Source: an uncultured Bacilli bacterium | GTDB taxonomy: Bacteria; Bacillota_I; Bacilli_A; ML615J-28; CAG-698 | Length of the DNA: 64,000 bases | Assembly (NCBI GenBank): GCA_934096585.1 | Contig: CAKOMG010000006.1 | Coordinates: 89,834 to 153,833 of the forward strand | Direction: 5' to 3' | In this document: piece by piece, positions 41,724 through 50,903 of the stretch | How the letters are laid out: the number at the start of each line of letters is the position of its first letter | Position numbering within the stretch: the stretch's first letter is position 1 | Position numbers and translations under genes: made by a program | Notes under the pieces: generated by a model | What the model saw: only the letters and a program-made list of their open reading frames with translations | Databases searched by the model: none | Told to the model about the DNA's origin: nothing

Positions 41724-43148
41724 ATGGGCAAACAAAAATCGTTTATTATTGTAAGTCTTTCATTTATAGGATTTATATTAATTATTTTATTAGTAAAAGT
41801 TATAACATCTGGTACAAAAGAAACAAATATTGAATTTTTATCACAAGAATATGTTATGGAAGTTGGTAAGGAAAAATCACTAGCTCCAGAAGTATATGCT
41901 AGTGGGGATGTAGATGATTTAGATTTTAAATTCACAACTGATCGCCCAGATATTATATCTTTAAATACAGGAACATATTCAAAGGGGATCGCGGCTGTTA
42001 CTTGCTGGTCTTTTACTGAATTAGATGAAAATGGAGTATCACAAACTGTTGATACTAAATATCCGTATAATCAAAATGATAAAATTACAATTACAGATGG
42101 ATACTGGACAATTAATGGAGAAAAAACAACCTATAAAGCTGCGCGTAATTATACGGCTACAGACATTGCAAAACATGTAGGCCCAACAGCTTCAGAAATT
42201 CAAATTGAGTGTTATATTTTAAATGGAATTCAAACAACATATCCATATAACGAAAGCATAAAACCTGAACGAAATGAAGAAACCGGCACTTGGTTTATTA
42301 ACGGACATGATACTGGTTATACATATAAAGGTATACAAGTGACAATAAAAGGGCAAAGTATAGGTAGTGCTAAGTTGACGATGACAGGGACAATAAAAGG
42401 CAAAGAATATACAGCTTCTACAACTATAAAAGTTGCTAATCCTGATCCAGCAAGCATTACATTAAGTGCTAAGTATAATAAGGGATTAATATATGTACAA
42501 AAAGGATTACCATTTACAATTGATTATCAAGTAAACGCAAAAGAAGGAAGCGTAGCTAGTCCGTTACAAGATGTTGAATATAAAATTAAAGATTCTACTG
42601 TTGTTTCATATACAAATAATAATCTAACAGCTAATGAATTGGGCAACACTACTATTACTATTACAGCATCAAGATCATCTTTTGTTATTGGAAAATATGA
42701 AACGAGAAGTATAACTGCAACAGTTATAGTTGTTGAAACATTAGACGATGAATTAATTTCTAAAATTAATGCTGTTTATAATGCTATTAATGAAATTGGA
42801 ACAGTTACAAAGAGTGATAAGTCTAAAGACAAGTTAGATAATGCCAAAATAGCAATTGAAGCTCTTCAAACGTTTAATGAAAAATATGCTAATAATAAAT
42901 TTGTAATTAATTTTGATGAATATGCTAAAAAGTTTAATCAATTCTTAACTTTGCGTGTAAAGGATGCAATAAATGCCATCAATGCAATCGGTGAGGTTAG
43001 CAAAACTGAAAGTTGTAAAAAATTATTGGATGCTGCAACAAATGCAATTGAAGCAGTAAGAGACATTGATGAAAAATATGTATCAATAGATACAATTACT
43101 AATTATCAAGATTATGTAACCAAATTAGAACAATACAACGCATTATAA
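41724..43148 (+). CDS. Membrane-anchored surface protein with Ig-like (Big) repeats
   Basis: 474 residues. One N-terminal anchor or signal segment (about 6-27), then beta-sandwich regions resembling bacterial Ig-like domains (SIGSAKLTMTGTIKGKEYTA, and NELGNTTITITASRSSF). From about 345 the protein becomes helical, with two similar helical units beginning INAVYNAINEIGTVTKSDKS and INAINAIGEVSKTESCKKLL. No sortase motif. Probable cell-surface structural or adhesive protein; exact role unknown. Single gene with promoter and terminator. Confidence 0.75.
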   Translation: MGKQKSFIIVSLSFIGFILIILLVKVITSGTKETNIEFLSQEYVMEVGKEKSLAPEVYASGDVDDLDFKFTTDRPDIISLNTGTYSKGIAAVTCWSFTELDENGVSQTVDTKYPYNQNDKITITDGYWTINGEKTTYKAARNYTATDIAKHVGPTASEIQIECYILNGIQTTYPYNESIKPERNEETGTWFINGHDTGYTYKGIQVTIKGQSIGSAKLTMTGTIKGKEYTASTTIKVANPDPASITLSAKYNKGLIYVQKGLPFTIDYQVNAKEGSVASPLQDVEYKIKDSTVVSYTNNNLTANELGNTTITITASRSSFVIGKYETRSITATVIVVETLDDELISKINAVYNAINEIGTVTKSDKSKDKLDNAKIAIEALQTFNEKYANNKFVINFDEYAKKFNQFLTLRVKDAINAINAIGEVSKTESCKKLLDAATNAIEAVRDIDEKYVSIDTITNYQDYVTKLEQYNAL

Positions 43149-43150
43149 AA

Positions 43151-43182
43151 ATAATCCTACCAATATGGTGGGATTATTTTTT
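43151..43182 (+). terminator. Rho-independent terminator
   Basis: AATCCTACC, loop, GGTGGGATT followed by ATTTTTT, just after the stop at 43148. Confidence 0.82.
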
Positions 43183-43201
43183 AAATTATTTTTTAAATGT
43201 C

Positions 43202-43230
43202 TTTCAAATTTATAAAAAATATGTTATAAT
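43202..43230 (+). promoter_or_regulatory. Probable promoter of dnaX-ybaB-recR
   Basis: TTTCAA, 17-base spacer, TATAAT, 32 bases before the ATG. Confidence 0.5.
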
Positions 43231-43261
43231 ATAAAAAAAGAAAAATGTACGGAGGAATACT

Positions 43262-46200
43262 ATGGCATACAAAGCATTATATAGAACATATAGACCACAA
43301 GTTTTTAATGATGTAGTTGGACAAGAAGCTGTTGTTAAGACATTGCAAAATGCAATCATTAATAATAAAATTTCTCATGCATACTTATTTAGTGGCCCAA
43401 GAGGAACAGGAAAAACAAGTATAGCTAGAATTTTTGCTAAAGCATTAAACTGTACAAATGTTAAAAATGGAGAACCTTGTGATGAATGTGATTCATGTCG
43501 AGAAATTAGCGAAGGTATAAGCCCAGATGTTATAGAAATAGATGCTGCTAGTAATAATGGAGTAGATGAAATTAGAGATATTCGTGAAAAAGTAAAATAT
43601 CTACCTAGTGGTGCTAAATATAAAGTATATATCATCGATGAAGTACATATGCTTAGTGGTGGAGCTTTTAATGCTCTTTTAAAAACACTTGAAGAACCTC
43701 CAAAACATGTTATTTTTATATTAGCTACAACTGAACCCCAAAAACTTCCAGCGACAATTATATCTCGTTGCCAAAGATATGAATTTAAATCTTTAACAAC
43801 AGTTGAGATTAATTATGAATTAAAAAAGATATGTGAATCGGAAAAAGTAACGATATCTGAGGAAGCTGTGAATGCCATAAGTGAAGCGGCTGAAGGAGCG
43901 ATGCGTGATGCATTAAGTATATTAGACCAAGCTATTTCATATGGCAATAAAAATATTATTGTAGACGATATAAACGTTGTCACAGGAACTTTAAGTTTAG
44001 ATAAAGTGATAGGATTGGCAACAACAATAGAAAGTAAAGATGTGCATAGCACTTTAGAAATTATTAATGAACTATTGCTTAGCGGAAAAGAAATAAGCAA
44101 AATTGTAGATGGATTATTAATTTTTTATCGTGATTTAATTTTATACCAAAGTGTTGGTGCAGAAAACCTTAATAAATATATTTTTAGCAAAGAACAATTT
44201 CAAGAAATCGCATCTAAAATTGCAACTCAAAAAGTTATGTATTTTATCGACGTTTTAAGTGATATTCAAACAAAAGTAAAAAATACAACAACACCTAATG
44301 TTTTTTTAGAAATTGCTCTAATCAAAATGTGTAATATTAGTGTTGAAGAATTAGATGTAATGAAGCGTCTGGCAGAATTAGAAGAGAAATTTAATAATTT
44401 AAATATGGATGGAGTAATGAATACTTCTAATGATGCTATGGTTGATAATGAAAAAGTTACTATGTTAGAAACTAGAATTAATCAAATCACAGCAGAATTG
44501 AGCAGGCTAGAACTTAGAAAGCAAATTGATAAACTTAATGATTTGCAAGCTAAAATCAATTATAATATGACTTCACACAATTCTGATGAAACCACAAATT
44601 CAGAAATCAGATATCTAAAAGATAAAATATCTGAATTGGAAATGGAAACAAAGGAATTACATATTGATGAATTAGATGAACTTAAAGAAACAATTAAGAA
44701 TTTGCAAAATAGTACATCTAGTGGGTGTCTAAAAGATATTACTGAACGTATTTCTAAGTTAGAAAATCAGGATAAAGTTGACTTAAGTACAATAAATAAA
44801 CATATTGAAGAAATAGAAAATAAGTTAGTAGTAACTTCATTTGAAAATGTGAATATAAATGAAATTAGCAAAAAGATAGCAAGTTTAAATAGCAGCGAAC
44901 ATATTGATGCGAACAAATTTAATGAAAAAATTAATGAGTTAGACAATATCATTAATAAAACATTAAAAACAAAAGTTAGCCAAATTGAAGAAGAGAATTA
45001 TTCTATTACAGAGGATTTAGATCAAATTAAAACAAAAGTTGTAGAATTAGAAAACAAGTCATACGATAGAACTAAAGAAATTGTAAGTTTGGATGCTGAT
45101 GTATTGAATGAAATTAGTGATAAAATGTTAGCATTAGAAAAAAAAGTATACCAAATTATGGCTGGTGAACTAGCTGCTTACAAAACAACCAAAAAAGAAA
45201 TTAAGAAAAATAATGGACAAATTATGTTGTTCGGAAATGATATATTAGGTATAGAAGATTACGAAATTAATGCTAAGGAAAAGTATGATTTTGGCGATCT
45301 ACAATCAGAACCTCAAGAGCAACCAACTAATAAAGAAGAAGCTGTGCAATCAATTGGCGATTCCATAATTAAAGCTGAAATTGAATCTAATAATTTTAGT
45401 TATAATTCAGAAGAAACAAAAGAACCTCTTGTAAGCATTGAACCAATAAATATTACAACAACAAATAATGATACGTTTATTGTTCAAAATGAGAAAGTGG
45501 AAGAAAGTAAGGAAGTAGATATAGTTGACGAAGACTCTATGAACGCAGACAATAAAAATGAAGAAATTTTTAATGCTGCTAAAGAAGTAGAAATTGTTGA
45601 CAAACCACAAGAGGACACAGAAGAAAAAGTAGGATTGTTTGAAACAGCTTCTTCTATAATTGATAGACCAGCTGTAGAAAAGAAGAGCAATAATGTTGTA
45701 TCTCAATTCTTTGATAGTGAAAAAGGTGAAGAAGTCATAAATAAGGAACTTTCTAGTATAGTTGTTAAAAAGAAAACAAACGAAACCTATGAACTCGAAA
45801 AAGATTTAATAGCTCGCGAAACAGCTTATGATCCTTTTTATAGCAAAGCTCCAGTGCCAGAAACTGAAAATAATAATATTATTCATGAAGAAGAACATAT
45901 TGGGGATAAATTCGCTACTTATAACATTAAATATATAGAACAAATACTACATGATTCTAGAGCAATTGAAGCAAGAAATGATAAAGCTAGAATTGAGCAG
46001 ATATGGAAAGTAATGAATAAAGGGGCTCGCCCAGAAAACTTTACTATTATTGAAACATTACAAGAAGGAAAAGTAGTAGCTGTTGGAAACAAAGAATTCA
46101 TTATAGTATTCTCTAGTGTTGAACTATGTAATCAAGTTATGAGGGCTAGATTTAAGGATGTAGCATTAAGAATTTTATATGAATTGTTAGGTGATAGGTA

Positions 46201-46411
46201 TAATTATGTTGCACTACCAATAGATGCTTGGACAGCAAAGAGTGTAGAATATAAACAACAATATCAAATAGGAACGAAGTTCCCTACTTTAACTCCTTTG
46301 AATATAAAAGGATTAGAAATATTGTCTAACGATGAGGAATATAGAAACGATAAGGAACAAGCTATTGATCAAACTATAAAAATGTTTGGTAATGATGTAA
46401 AAATTGAATAA
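43262..46411 (+). CDS. dnaX: DNA polymerase III subunit gamma/tau, greatly enlarged
   Basis: 1049 residues, about twice the usual 550-600. The clamp-loader AAA+ part is normal: MAYKALYRTYRPQVFNDVVG, Walker A GPRGTGKTS at about 45-53, zinc site CTNVKNGEPCDECDSC, Walker B IIDEVHMLS and TTEPQKLPATIISRCQR. From about 365 to 640 the sequence is Leu/Ile heptad-like coiled coil with repeated phrases (EISKKIASLNSSE, INELDNIINKTLKTKVSQIE). About 650-870 is an acidic linker, and about 890-1049 is the tau-type C-terminal domain (QIWKVMNKGARPENFTIIE) that would contact the polymerase. It overlaps no promoter; ybaB follows. Confidence 0.95.
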   Translation: MAYKALYRTYRPQVFNDVVGQEAVVKTLQNAIINNKISHAYLFSGPRGTGKTSIARIFAKALNCTNVKNGEPCDECDSCREISEGISPDVIEIDAASNNGVDEIRDIREKVKYLPSGAKYKVYIIDEVHMLSGGAFNALLKTLEEPPKHVIFILATTEPQKLPATIISRCQRYEFKSLTTVEINYELKKICESEKVTISEEAVNAISEAAEGAMRDALSILDQAISYGNKNIIVDDINVVTGTLSLDKVIGLATTIESKDVHSTLEIINELLLSGKEISKIVDGLLIFYRDLILYQSVGAENLNKYIFSKEQFQEIASKIATQKVMYFIDVLSDIQTKVKNTTTPNVFLEIALIKMCNISVEELDVMKRLAELEEKFNNLNMDGVMNTSNDAMVDNEKVTMLETRINQITAELSRLELRKQIDKLNDLQAKINYNMTSHNSDETTNSEIRYLKDKISELEMETKELHIDELDELKETIKNLQNSTSSGCLKDITERISKLENQDKVDLSTINKHIEEIENKLVVTSFENVNINEISKKIASLNSSEHIDANKFNEKINELDNIINKTLKTKVSQIEEENYSITEDLDQIKTKVVELENKSYDRTKEIVSLDADVLNEISDKMLALEKKVYQIMAGELAAYKTTKKEIKKNNGQIMLFGNDILGIEDYEINAKEKYDFGDLQSEPQEQPTNKEEAVQSIGDSIIKAEIESNNFSYNSEETKEPLVSIEPINITTTNNDTFIVQNEKVEESKEVDIVDEDSMNADNKNEEIFNAAKEVEIVDKPQEDTEEKVGLFETASSIIDRPAVEKKSNNVVSQFFDSEKGEEVINKELSSIVVKKKTNETYELEKDLIARETAYDPFYSKAPVPETENNNIIHEEEHIGDKFATYNIKYIEQILHDSRAIEARNDKARIEQIWKVMNKGARPENFTIIETLQEGKVVAVGNKEFIIVFSSVELCNQVMRARFKDVALRILYELLGDRYNYVALPIDAWTAKSVEYKQQYQIGTKFPTLTPLNIKGLEILSNDEEYRNDKEQAIDQTIKMFGNDVKIE

Positions 46412-46421
46412 GGAGAAAAAA

Positions 46422-46739
46422 ATGAATCAACAAGTATTATTGAGAAAACTTCAAAAAATGCAAAAAGAAATGGAAGAAACGCAAAAAGCTATTGATGAAA
46501 CTGTCTTTCAAGCTACTGCCGGCGGTGTTGTAACTGTAGAAGTATATGGCACTAAAGAATTAAAAGCAGTAAAAGTATCTGATGATTTTGAAGCTGAAAG
46601 CAAAGAAGATTTAGAAATGTTAGGAGAAATGATTGTTGCCGCATCAAATGAAGCGTATAAACAAATTGATAAAACTACGCAAGAAAAAATGGGCAAATAT
46701 AGTGCTTTAGCGGGTGGCTTTGGCGGCGGATTATTTTAA
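46422..46739 (+). CDS. ybaB: Nucleoid-associated protein YbaB/EbfC
   Basis: 105 residues from ATG 46422, which has AAGGAG eight bases upstream; an in-frame ATG inside dnaX 18 bases earlier lacks a site. Helical N-terminus (LLRKLQKMQKEMEETQ) and the typical glycine-rich end AGGFGGGLF. A dimeric DNA-binding protein of the classical dnaX-ybaB-recR cluster. The TAATG overlap with recR shows translational coupling. Confidence 0.95.
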   Translation: MNQQVLLRKLQKMQKEMEETQKAIDETVFQATAGGVVTVEVYGTKELKAVKVSDDFEAESKEDLEMLGEMIVAASNEAYKQIDKTTQEKMGKYSALAGGFGGGLF

Positions 46740-47338
46740 TGGTAAAATATCCTGAAAGTTTGGACAAACTAATAGAAAGCTTTAAGAAGTATCCTGGAAT
46801 AGGTCCAAAGAGTGCAGAACGCTTGGCGTTTTATACAATACAAAAACTACGCAAAGAAGAAGTAAAAGAATTTAGCAATAATTTAAATAATGCTATAGAG
46901 AATATTCAACAATGCAAAATTTGTGGAATGCTTACTGATCGTGATATATGCGAAATATGTAGTGACAACGAGCGTCAAAAACAATTATTAATTGTGGAAA
47001 ACACAAAAGACGCTATGGCATTTGAAAAAACCAATAGTTACAATGGCAAATATCAAGTTTTAAATGGTGTAATTTCCCCATTAAATGGAATAGGTGCTGA
47101 TGATTTAAATCTTGATATTATTCTAGAGAGAATTAAAAAAGAAAATTTTCAAGAAGTCATTATAGCAACTTCTTCCACAATAGATGGAGAAATGACAGCA
47201 ATGTACATAAAAAAAATGCTTGAGAATATGGATGCTAAAGTATATAGAATAGGTTACGGATTACCAGCTGGTGCAGATATAGAATATGCTGATGATATTA
47301 CTTTAATGAGAGCATTAGAAAGCAAGAAAGAAATATAA
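46739..47338 (+). CDS. recR: Recombination protein RecR
   Basis: 199 residues. N-terminal helix-hairpin-helix (KKYPGIGPKSAERLAFY), a four-cysteine zinc finger (CKICGML, then CEICSD), and a TOPRIM domain with LLIVENTKDAMAFE. Forms a ring clamp with RecO in gap repair with RecF. Overlaps ybaB by one base. Confidence 0.97.
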   Translation: MVKYPESLDKLIESFKKYPGIGPKSAERLAFYTIQKLRKEEVKEFSNNLNNAIENIQQCKICGMLTDRDICEICSDNERQKQLLIVENTKDAMAFEKTNSYNGKYQVLNGVISPLNGIGADDLNLDIILERIKKENFQEVIIATSSTIDGEMTAMYIKKMLENMDAKVYRIGYGLPAGADIEYADDITLMRALESKKEI

Positions 47339-47348
47339 GGAGAAAAAT

Positions 47349-47582
47349 ATGAAAGCTTTTTTTGAAAACATAGATAAAATTTTAGGCGAATATGTAAACA
47401 CATTTATTGAGTTATTACAAGGTAAATTTAATATAATTTATGTAGGTATTGCCCTAATTGTTGCTATATTAATACTAACAGGCTTGATTGCTGCGTTAAA
47501 GAAATTTCCAAAATTCTTTTTATTCATTGTTTTCATAATTGCTGTTTTTTGTGCACTTGCATATTTTATTTATTACAAATAA
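47349..47582 (+). CDS. Small two-helix membrane protein of unknown function
   Basis: 77 residues with two hydrophobic segments (about 28-47 and 54-74) after an amphipathic N-terminus (FFENIDKILGEYVNTFIELL). It occupies the place after recR where Bacillus has yaaL and bofA, but I see no similarity to either; the BofA-like gene of this genome is at 3.3 kb. Ribosome binding site AAGGAG. Ends in a terminator. Confidence 0.65.
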   Translation: MKAFFENIDKILGEYVNTFIELLQGKFNIIYVGIALIVAILILTGLIAALKKFPKFFLFIVFIIAVFCALAYFIYYK

Positions 47583-47614
47583 AGAAGTAGTTTTGGCTAC
47601 TTCTTTTATTTTTT
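47581..47614 (+). terminator. Terminator of the dnaX-ybaB-recR run
   Basis: AAAGAAGTAG, loop, CTACTTCTTT followed by a T-rich run. The remaining 180 bases up to 47790 are AT-rich and hold a promoter for the next operon. Confidence 0.88.
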
Positions 47615-47728
47615 AAAAATATGGAAATAATCATTTAAAAATAAAAAAAGACATTATTTGGAAATTAATTAAAAACAATATTTTATTAGCAATTCTTGCA
47701 ATTTAAAAAAGCTTTTAATAAAAAAGAC

Positions 47729-47757
47729 TTTAAAAAAATAATAAAAAATGTTATAAT
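47729..47757 (+). promoter_or_regulatory. Probable promoter of the ABC transporter-nuclease operon
   Basis: TTTAAA, 17-base spacer, TATAAT, 33 bases before the ATG. Confidence 0.45.
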
Positions 47758-47790
47758 ATAGTGAAAGGCTAAATAATTAAGGAGATTAGA

Positions 47791-48924
47791 ATGGAAGAAC
47801 AAATCAAAAAAGAAGAAGTTCTTATGGAAGAACTAGATGGATTACAAAAGACAACCCATCAAAGTGTTGAAGTTCGTTTAGAAGGTTTAACAAAAATATT
47901 CGTTGACAAAACAAAGAAAGAAACAAGAGCTGTTGATGACTTTAATGTTGTTATCCCTGCTGGAAAGTTGATTGGTCTATTAGGGCCATCAGGATGTGGA
48001 AAAAGTACAACACTATATATGATTGCTGGATTGCATAAACCGACATCAGGAAAAATTTTCTTTGGAGAAGAAGATGTGACATTTATGCCACCAGAAAAAA
48101 GAGGAATAGGATTGGTTTTCCAAAACTATGCTTTATATCCTCATTTAACAGTTAAAGATAACATTTTATTTCCACTTCAAAATATGAAGGTTCCAAAAGA
48201 AGAAGCTTTAAAATTAGCTCAAGAAATGGCAGAGTTAGTTCATATTGGTGATTTAATGGAAAGAAAACCAGCTCAATTATCAGGTGGACAGCAACAACGT
48301 GTTGCTATTGCCAGAGCCCTTGTTAAAAAGCCAAAAGTATTATTGCTTGATGAACCTCTTTCAAACTTAGATGCAAGATTAAGATTACAAACAAGAGAGG
48401 AAATCAGAAGAATTCAAAAAGAAACAGGTATAACAACTATTTTCGTTACTCATGACCAAGAAGAAGCAATGAGTATTTCAGATGAAATTGTTGTTATGAA
48501 TTTTGGAGTAAAACAACAAATTGACGAACCTCAAAATGTTTATGAAGAGCCTATTAATTTGTTTGTTGCAAAATTCTTAGGTAATCCTCCTATTAACGTT
48601 ATAGATGCAAATATTGAAAACAAACAAATAAAATTGCATAATGGTTATGTTTTAGGAAATATTGATGTTGAAGATCAAGAAGTAAAAATAGGAGTAAGAC
48701 CTGAGTTCTTTACAGTTGATGAAGGCGGAGAAATTCCTGTACACGTTGATATGGTTGAACATATAGGACGTGACACAATGGCTTTAGTTAAAATTGAAGG
48801 CTATGATGATGATATTAGAGCCATCGTTCCAAGCCATAAAAGATTAACAACTAACACAGATATTATAGTAGGCTTTAGAAGATTCTTTGTATTTAATGCA
48901 AATACAGGAGAAAGGATTAAATAA
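47791..48924 (+). CDS. CUT1-type ABC transporter ATPase (MsmK/UgpC-like)
   Basis: 377 residues. Walker A GPSGCGKST, Q-loop VFQNYALYPH, signature LSGGQQQRVAIARAL, Walker B VLLLDEPLSNLDA and switch His in THDQEEAM. A C-terminal TOBE regulatory domain (about 265-377, KIGVRPEFFTVD) marks the MalK/UgpC group, normally used for sugars, polyols or glycerol phosphates. It overlaps the next gene by one base. The 35 or so residues before the ATPase core form an unusual Glu/Lys-rich N-terminus (MEEQIKKEEVLMEELDGL). Confidence 0.93.
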   Translation: MEEQIKKEEVLMEELDGLQKTTHQSVEVRLEGLTKIFVDKTKKETRAVDDFNVVIPAGKLIGLLGPSGCGKSTTLYMIAGLHKPTSGKIFFGEEDVTFMPPEKRGIGLVFQNYALYPHLTVKDNILFPLQNMKVPKEEALKLAQEMAELVHIGDLMERKPAQLSGGQQQRVAIARALVKKPKVLLLDEPLSNLDARLRLQTREEIRRIQKETGITTIFVTHDQEEAMSISDEIVVMNFGVKQQIDEPQNVYEEPINLFVAKFLGNPPINVIDANIENKQIKLHNGYVLGNIDVEDQEVKIGVRPEFFTVDEGGEIPVHVDMVEHIGRDTMALVKIEGYDDDIRAIVPSHKRLTTNTDIIVGFRRFFVFNANTGERIK

Positions 48925-49952
48925 TGTTAGAATATAAAGACGATAAATGGAAGGCGCTTTTAGCTTTAGCACCTACATTATTGTTAATGGTAGTATTTAC
49001 TTTCTATCCAATATTTAACACAATAATTTCTGCATTTATGGAAGGATATTCATATGGAGTATGGCATGATACAGATGCAGCGATAGGGTGGTTAGACCAT
49101 TTTGGAGAGACAGTTATGCAAAGCAGTTATAATGCAAATGAAGAGTTAATCGGATTTACTAGTCAATATATTGGTATTGGATTTGGTAACTTTAAAAATG
49201 TTTTTCAAGATCCAACGTTTTTAACGGCTTTGAAAAATACTTCAATCATGGTATTTATTTCTGTTCCATTAACAGTTTTGATTGGTTTATTTATTTCAGT
49301 TGCTTTAAATGGAATTAAAAAAGCACAAGTAGTTTTCCAAACAATTTACTTTTTACCATATGTTACAAATACAATAGCTTTAGGCTTAGTATTTTCTGTA
49401 TTGTTTGGAAGTAAGAATGGATTAATTAACTCTATTTTAGTTGCTATTGGTGGAGAAAGTGCTAGAATTGCTTGGATTACTCCATTTGGCGGAGATAACC
49501 CAACATATATATCTTGTTTGTTTGTTTTAATGGTATATACAATTTGGAATGGACTAGCATTCAAAATATTAGTATTCTTATCAGGAATGCAAAGCATAGA
49601 TAAACAATATTATCAAGCTGCGCAAATTGACTCTACTCCAAGATGGAGAGTATTTGCAAAAATTACTGTCCCTCTATTATCTCCAATGATTGCATATATT
49701 ACAATTACTTCGTTTATAGGAGCGTTTAAAGCTTATTCAAGCGTAATTGCTCTATTTAATGGAAGATATGGTCCACGAAGCCAACCAAATATGTTAATAA
49801 CGATGGTTGGATATACATATGACAAATTATCAAAATTATCAAATATTAACCAAATGGGAAGAGCATGTGCTTCTGCCTTAGTGCTATTTGCTATTATTAT
49901 GGCAATTACAGCAGTAGAGTTATGGGTTAGTAAAAAGAAAGTACATTACTAG
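48924..49952 (+). CDS. CUT1-type ABC transporter permease (MalF/UgpA-like)
   Basis: 342 residues with six membrane segments. The N-terminal membrane helix is followed by an extracytoplasmic loop of about 65 residues (about 35-100). The permease signature, an EAA-type loop, is seen as YYQAAQIDSTPRWRVFAKIT. This forms one half of the membrane channel. Coupled to the ATPase gene by overlap; the partner permease starts 11 bases after its stop. Confidence 0.92.
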   Translation: MLEYKDDKWKALLALAPTLLLMVVFTFYPIFNTIISAFMEGYSYGVWHDTDAAIGWLDHFGETVMQSSYNANEELIGFTSQYIGIGFGNFKNVFQDPTFLTALKNTSIMVFISVPLTVLIGLFISVALNGIKKAQVVFQTIYFLPYVTNTIALGLVFSVLFGSKNGLINSILVAIGGESARIAWITPFGGDNPTYISCLFVLMVYTIWNGLAFKILVFLSGMQSIDKQYYQAAQIDSTPRWRVFAKITVPLLSPMIAYITITSFIGAFKAYSSVIALFNGRYGPRSQPNMLITMVGYTYDKLSKLSNINQMGRACASALVLFAIIMAITAVELWVSKKKVHY

Positions 49953-49963
49953 GAGGATATTCA

Positions 49964-50857
49964 ATGGATCAAGAATTAATGTTATCTGAAGAAGAACTTC
50001 GCAAGTTTAAGATTAAAAGAACTATTGGAAATATATTAATTTATACATTCTTAGTAATATTTGCTTTGTTTATTATCATTCCATTCTATTGGATGTTTGC
50101 AACTGCATTAAGAACGACAGAAGAATTAAATCAAACCACAATCTCATTTTTCCCTAAAGAATGGGTGTTTAGTAACTTTAAAGATGCTATTGCTTATGCC
50201 GCAAATAAAGGAGCGAATTTCTTTAGATTTTATTTTAATACAGTATTTGTTGGGTTGTTAACAACGATAGGAACTTTATTTACTACAGTCTTAGCTGCAT
50301 TTGCTTTTGCGAGATTAAATTTTAAAGGTAAAGAAGCTTTATTCTCTCTTTTACTTGCTACAATGATGATTCCAGGAGAAATATTTGTTATTACAAACTA
50401 TGCAACTGTATCGTCTTTAGGATGGAAAAATACATATATAGCTTTAGTATTACCTTTTATGGTTAGTGTGTTTTATATATTCTTTTTAAGACAGACATTT
50501 AGACAAATTCCCAATGAATTATATTTAGCTGCTAAAGTTGATGGAACAGGAGATTTTAAATATTTAGTTAAAGTTATGATTCCTATGGCTAAGTCAACTA
50601 TTACATCAATTTTAATTTTAAGTATGATGGGTACATGGAATGCATATGTGTGGCCAACTTTAGTAGCTAGTGATAGTAATATGTTACTTGTAAGTAATGG
50701 TTTATTGTCAATTTATAAAGATACTGATGGCAATGGTACCATTATTAATTACCAAATGGCAGCAGCTGTTTTAGTTACTGTTCCATTAATTATTGTCTTT
50801 TTGATATTAAGAAAACAAATTATGAATGGTGTATCAAGAAGTGGAATTAAAGGTTAA
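49964..50857 (+). CDS. CUT1-type ABC transporter permease (MalG/UgpE-like)
   Basis: 297 residues, six membrane segments, with the EAA-type loop ELYLAAKVDGTGDFKYLVKV and the typical FYWMFATALRTTEEL near the N-terminus. Second half of the channel. AGGAGG ribosome binding site. The substrate-binding protein gene starts 46 bases downstream. Confidence 0.93.
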   Translation: MDQELMLSEEELRKFKIKRTIGNILIYTFLVIFALFIIIPFYWMFATALRTTEELNQTTISFFPKEWVFSNFKDAIAYAANKGANFFRFYFNTVFVGLLTTIGTLFTTVLAAFAFARLNFKGKEALFSLLLATMMIPGEIFVITNYATVSSLGWKNTYIALVLPFMVSVFYIFFLRQTFRQIPNELYLAAKVDGTGDFKYLVKVMIPMAKSTITSILILSMMGTWNAYVWPTLVASDSNMLLVSNGLLSIYKDTDGNGTIINYQMAAAVLVTVPLIIVFLILRKQIMNGVSRSGIKG

Positions 50858-50903
50858 TTCCTTACTAAAAGTAAGAATTAAATATAAACGAAAGGAAAAA
50901 GAT

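Noticed and set aside
43183..43261. SRP RNA gene before dnaX, as in many Bacillota
   Set aside because: Only 79 bases, taken up by a promoter and ribosome binding site; no SRP-like conserved loop was seen.
47349..47582. BofA, by position after recR
   Set aside because: The 77-residue protein lacks the IPIN and G.PG motifs; a better BofA candidate is at 3339-3518.
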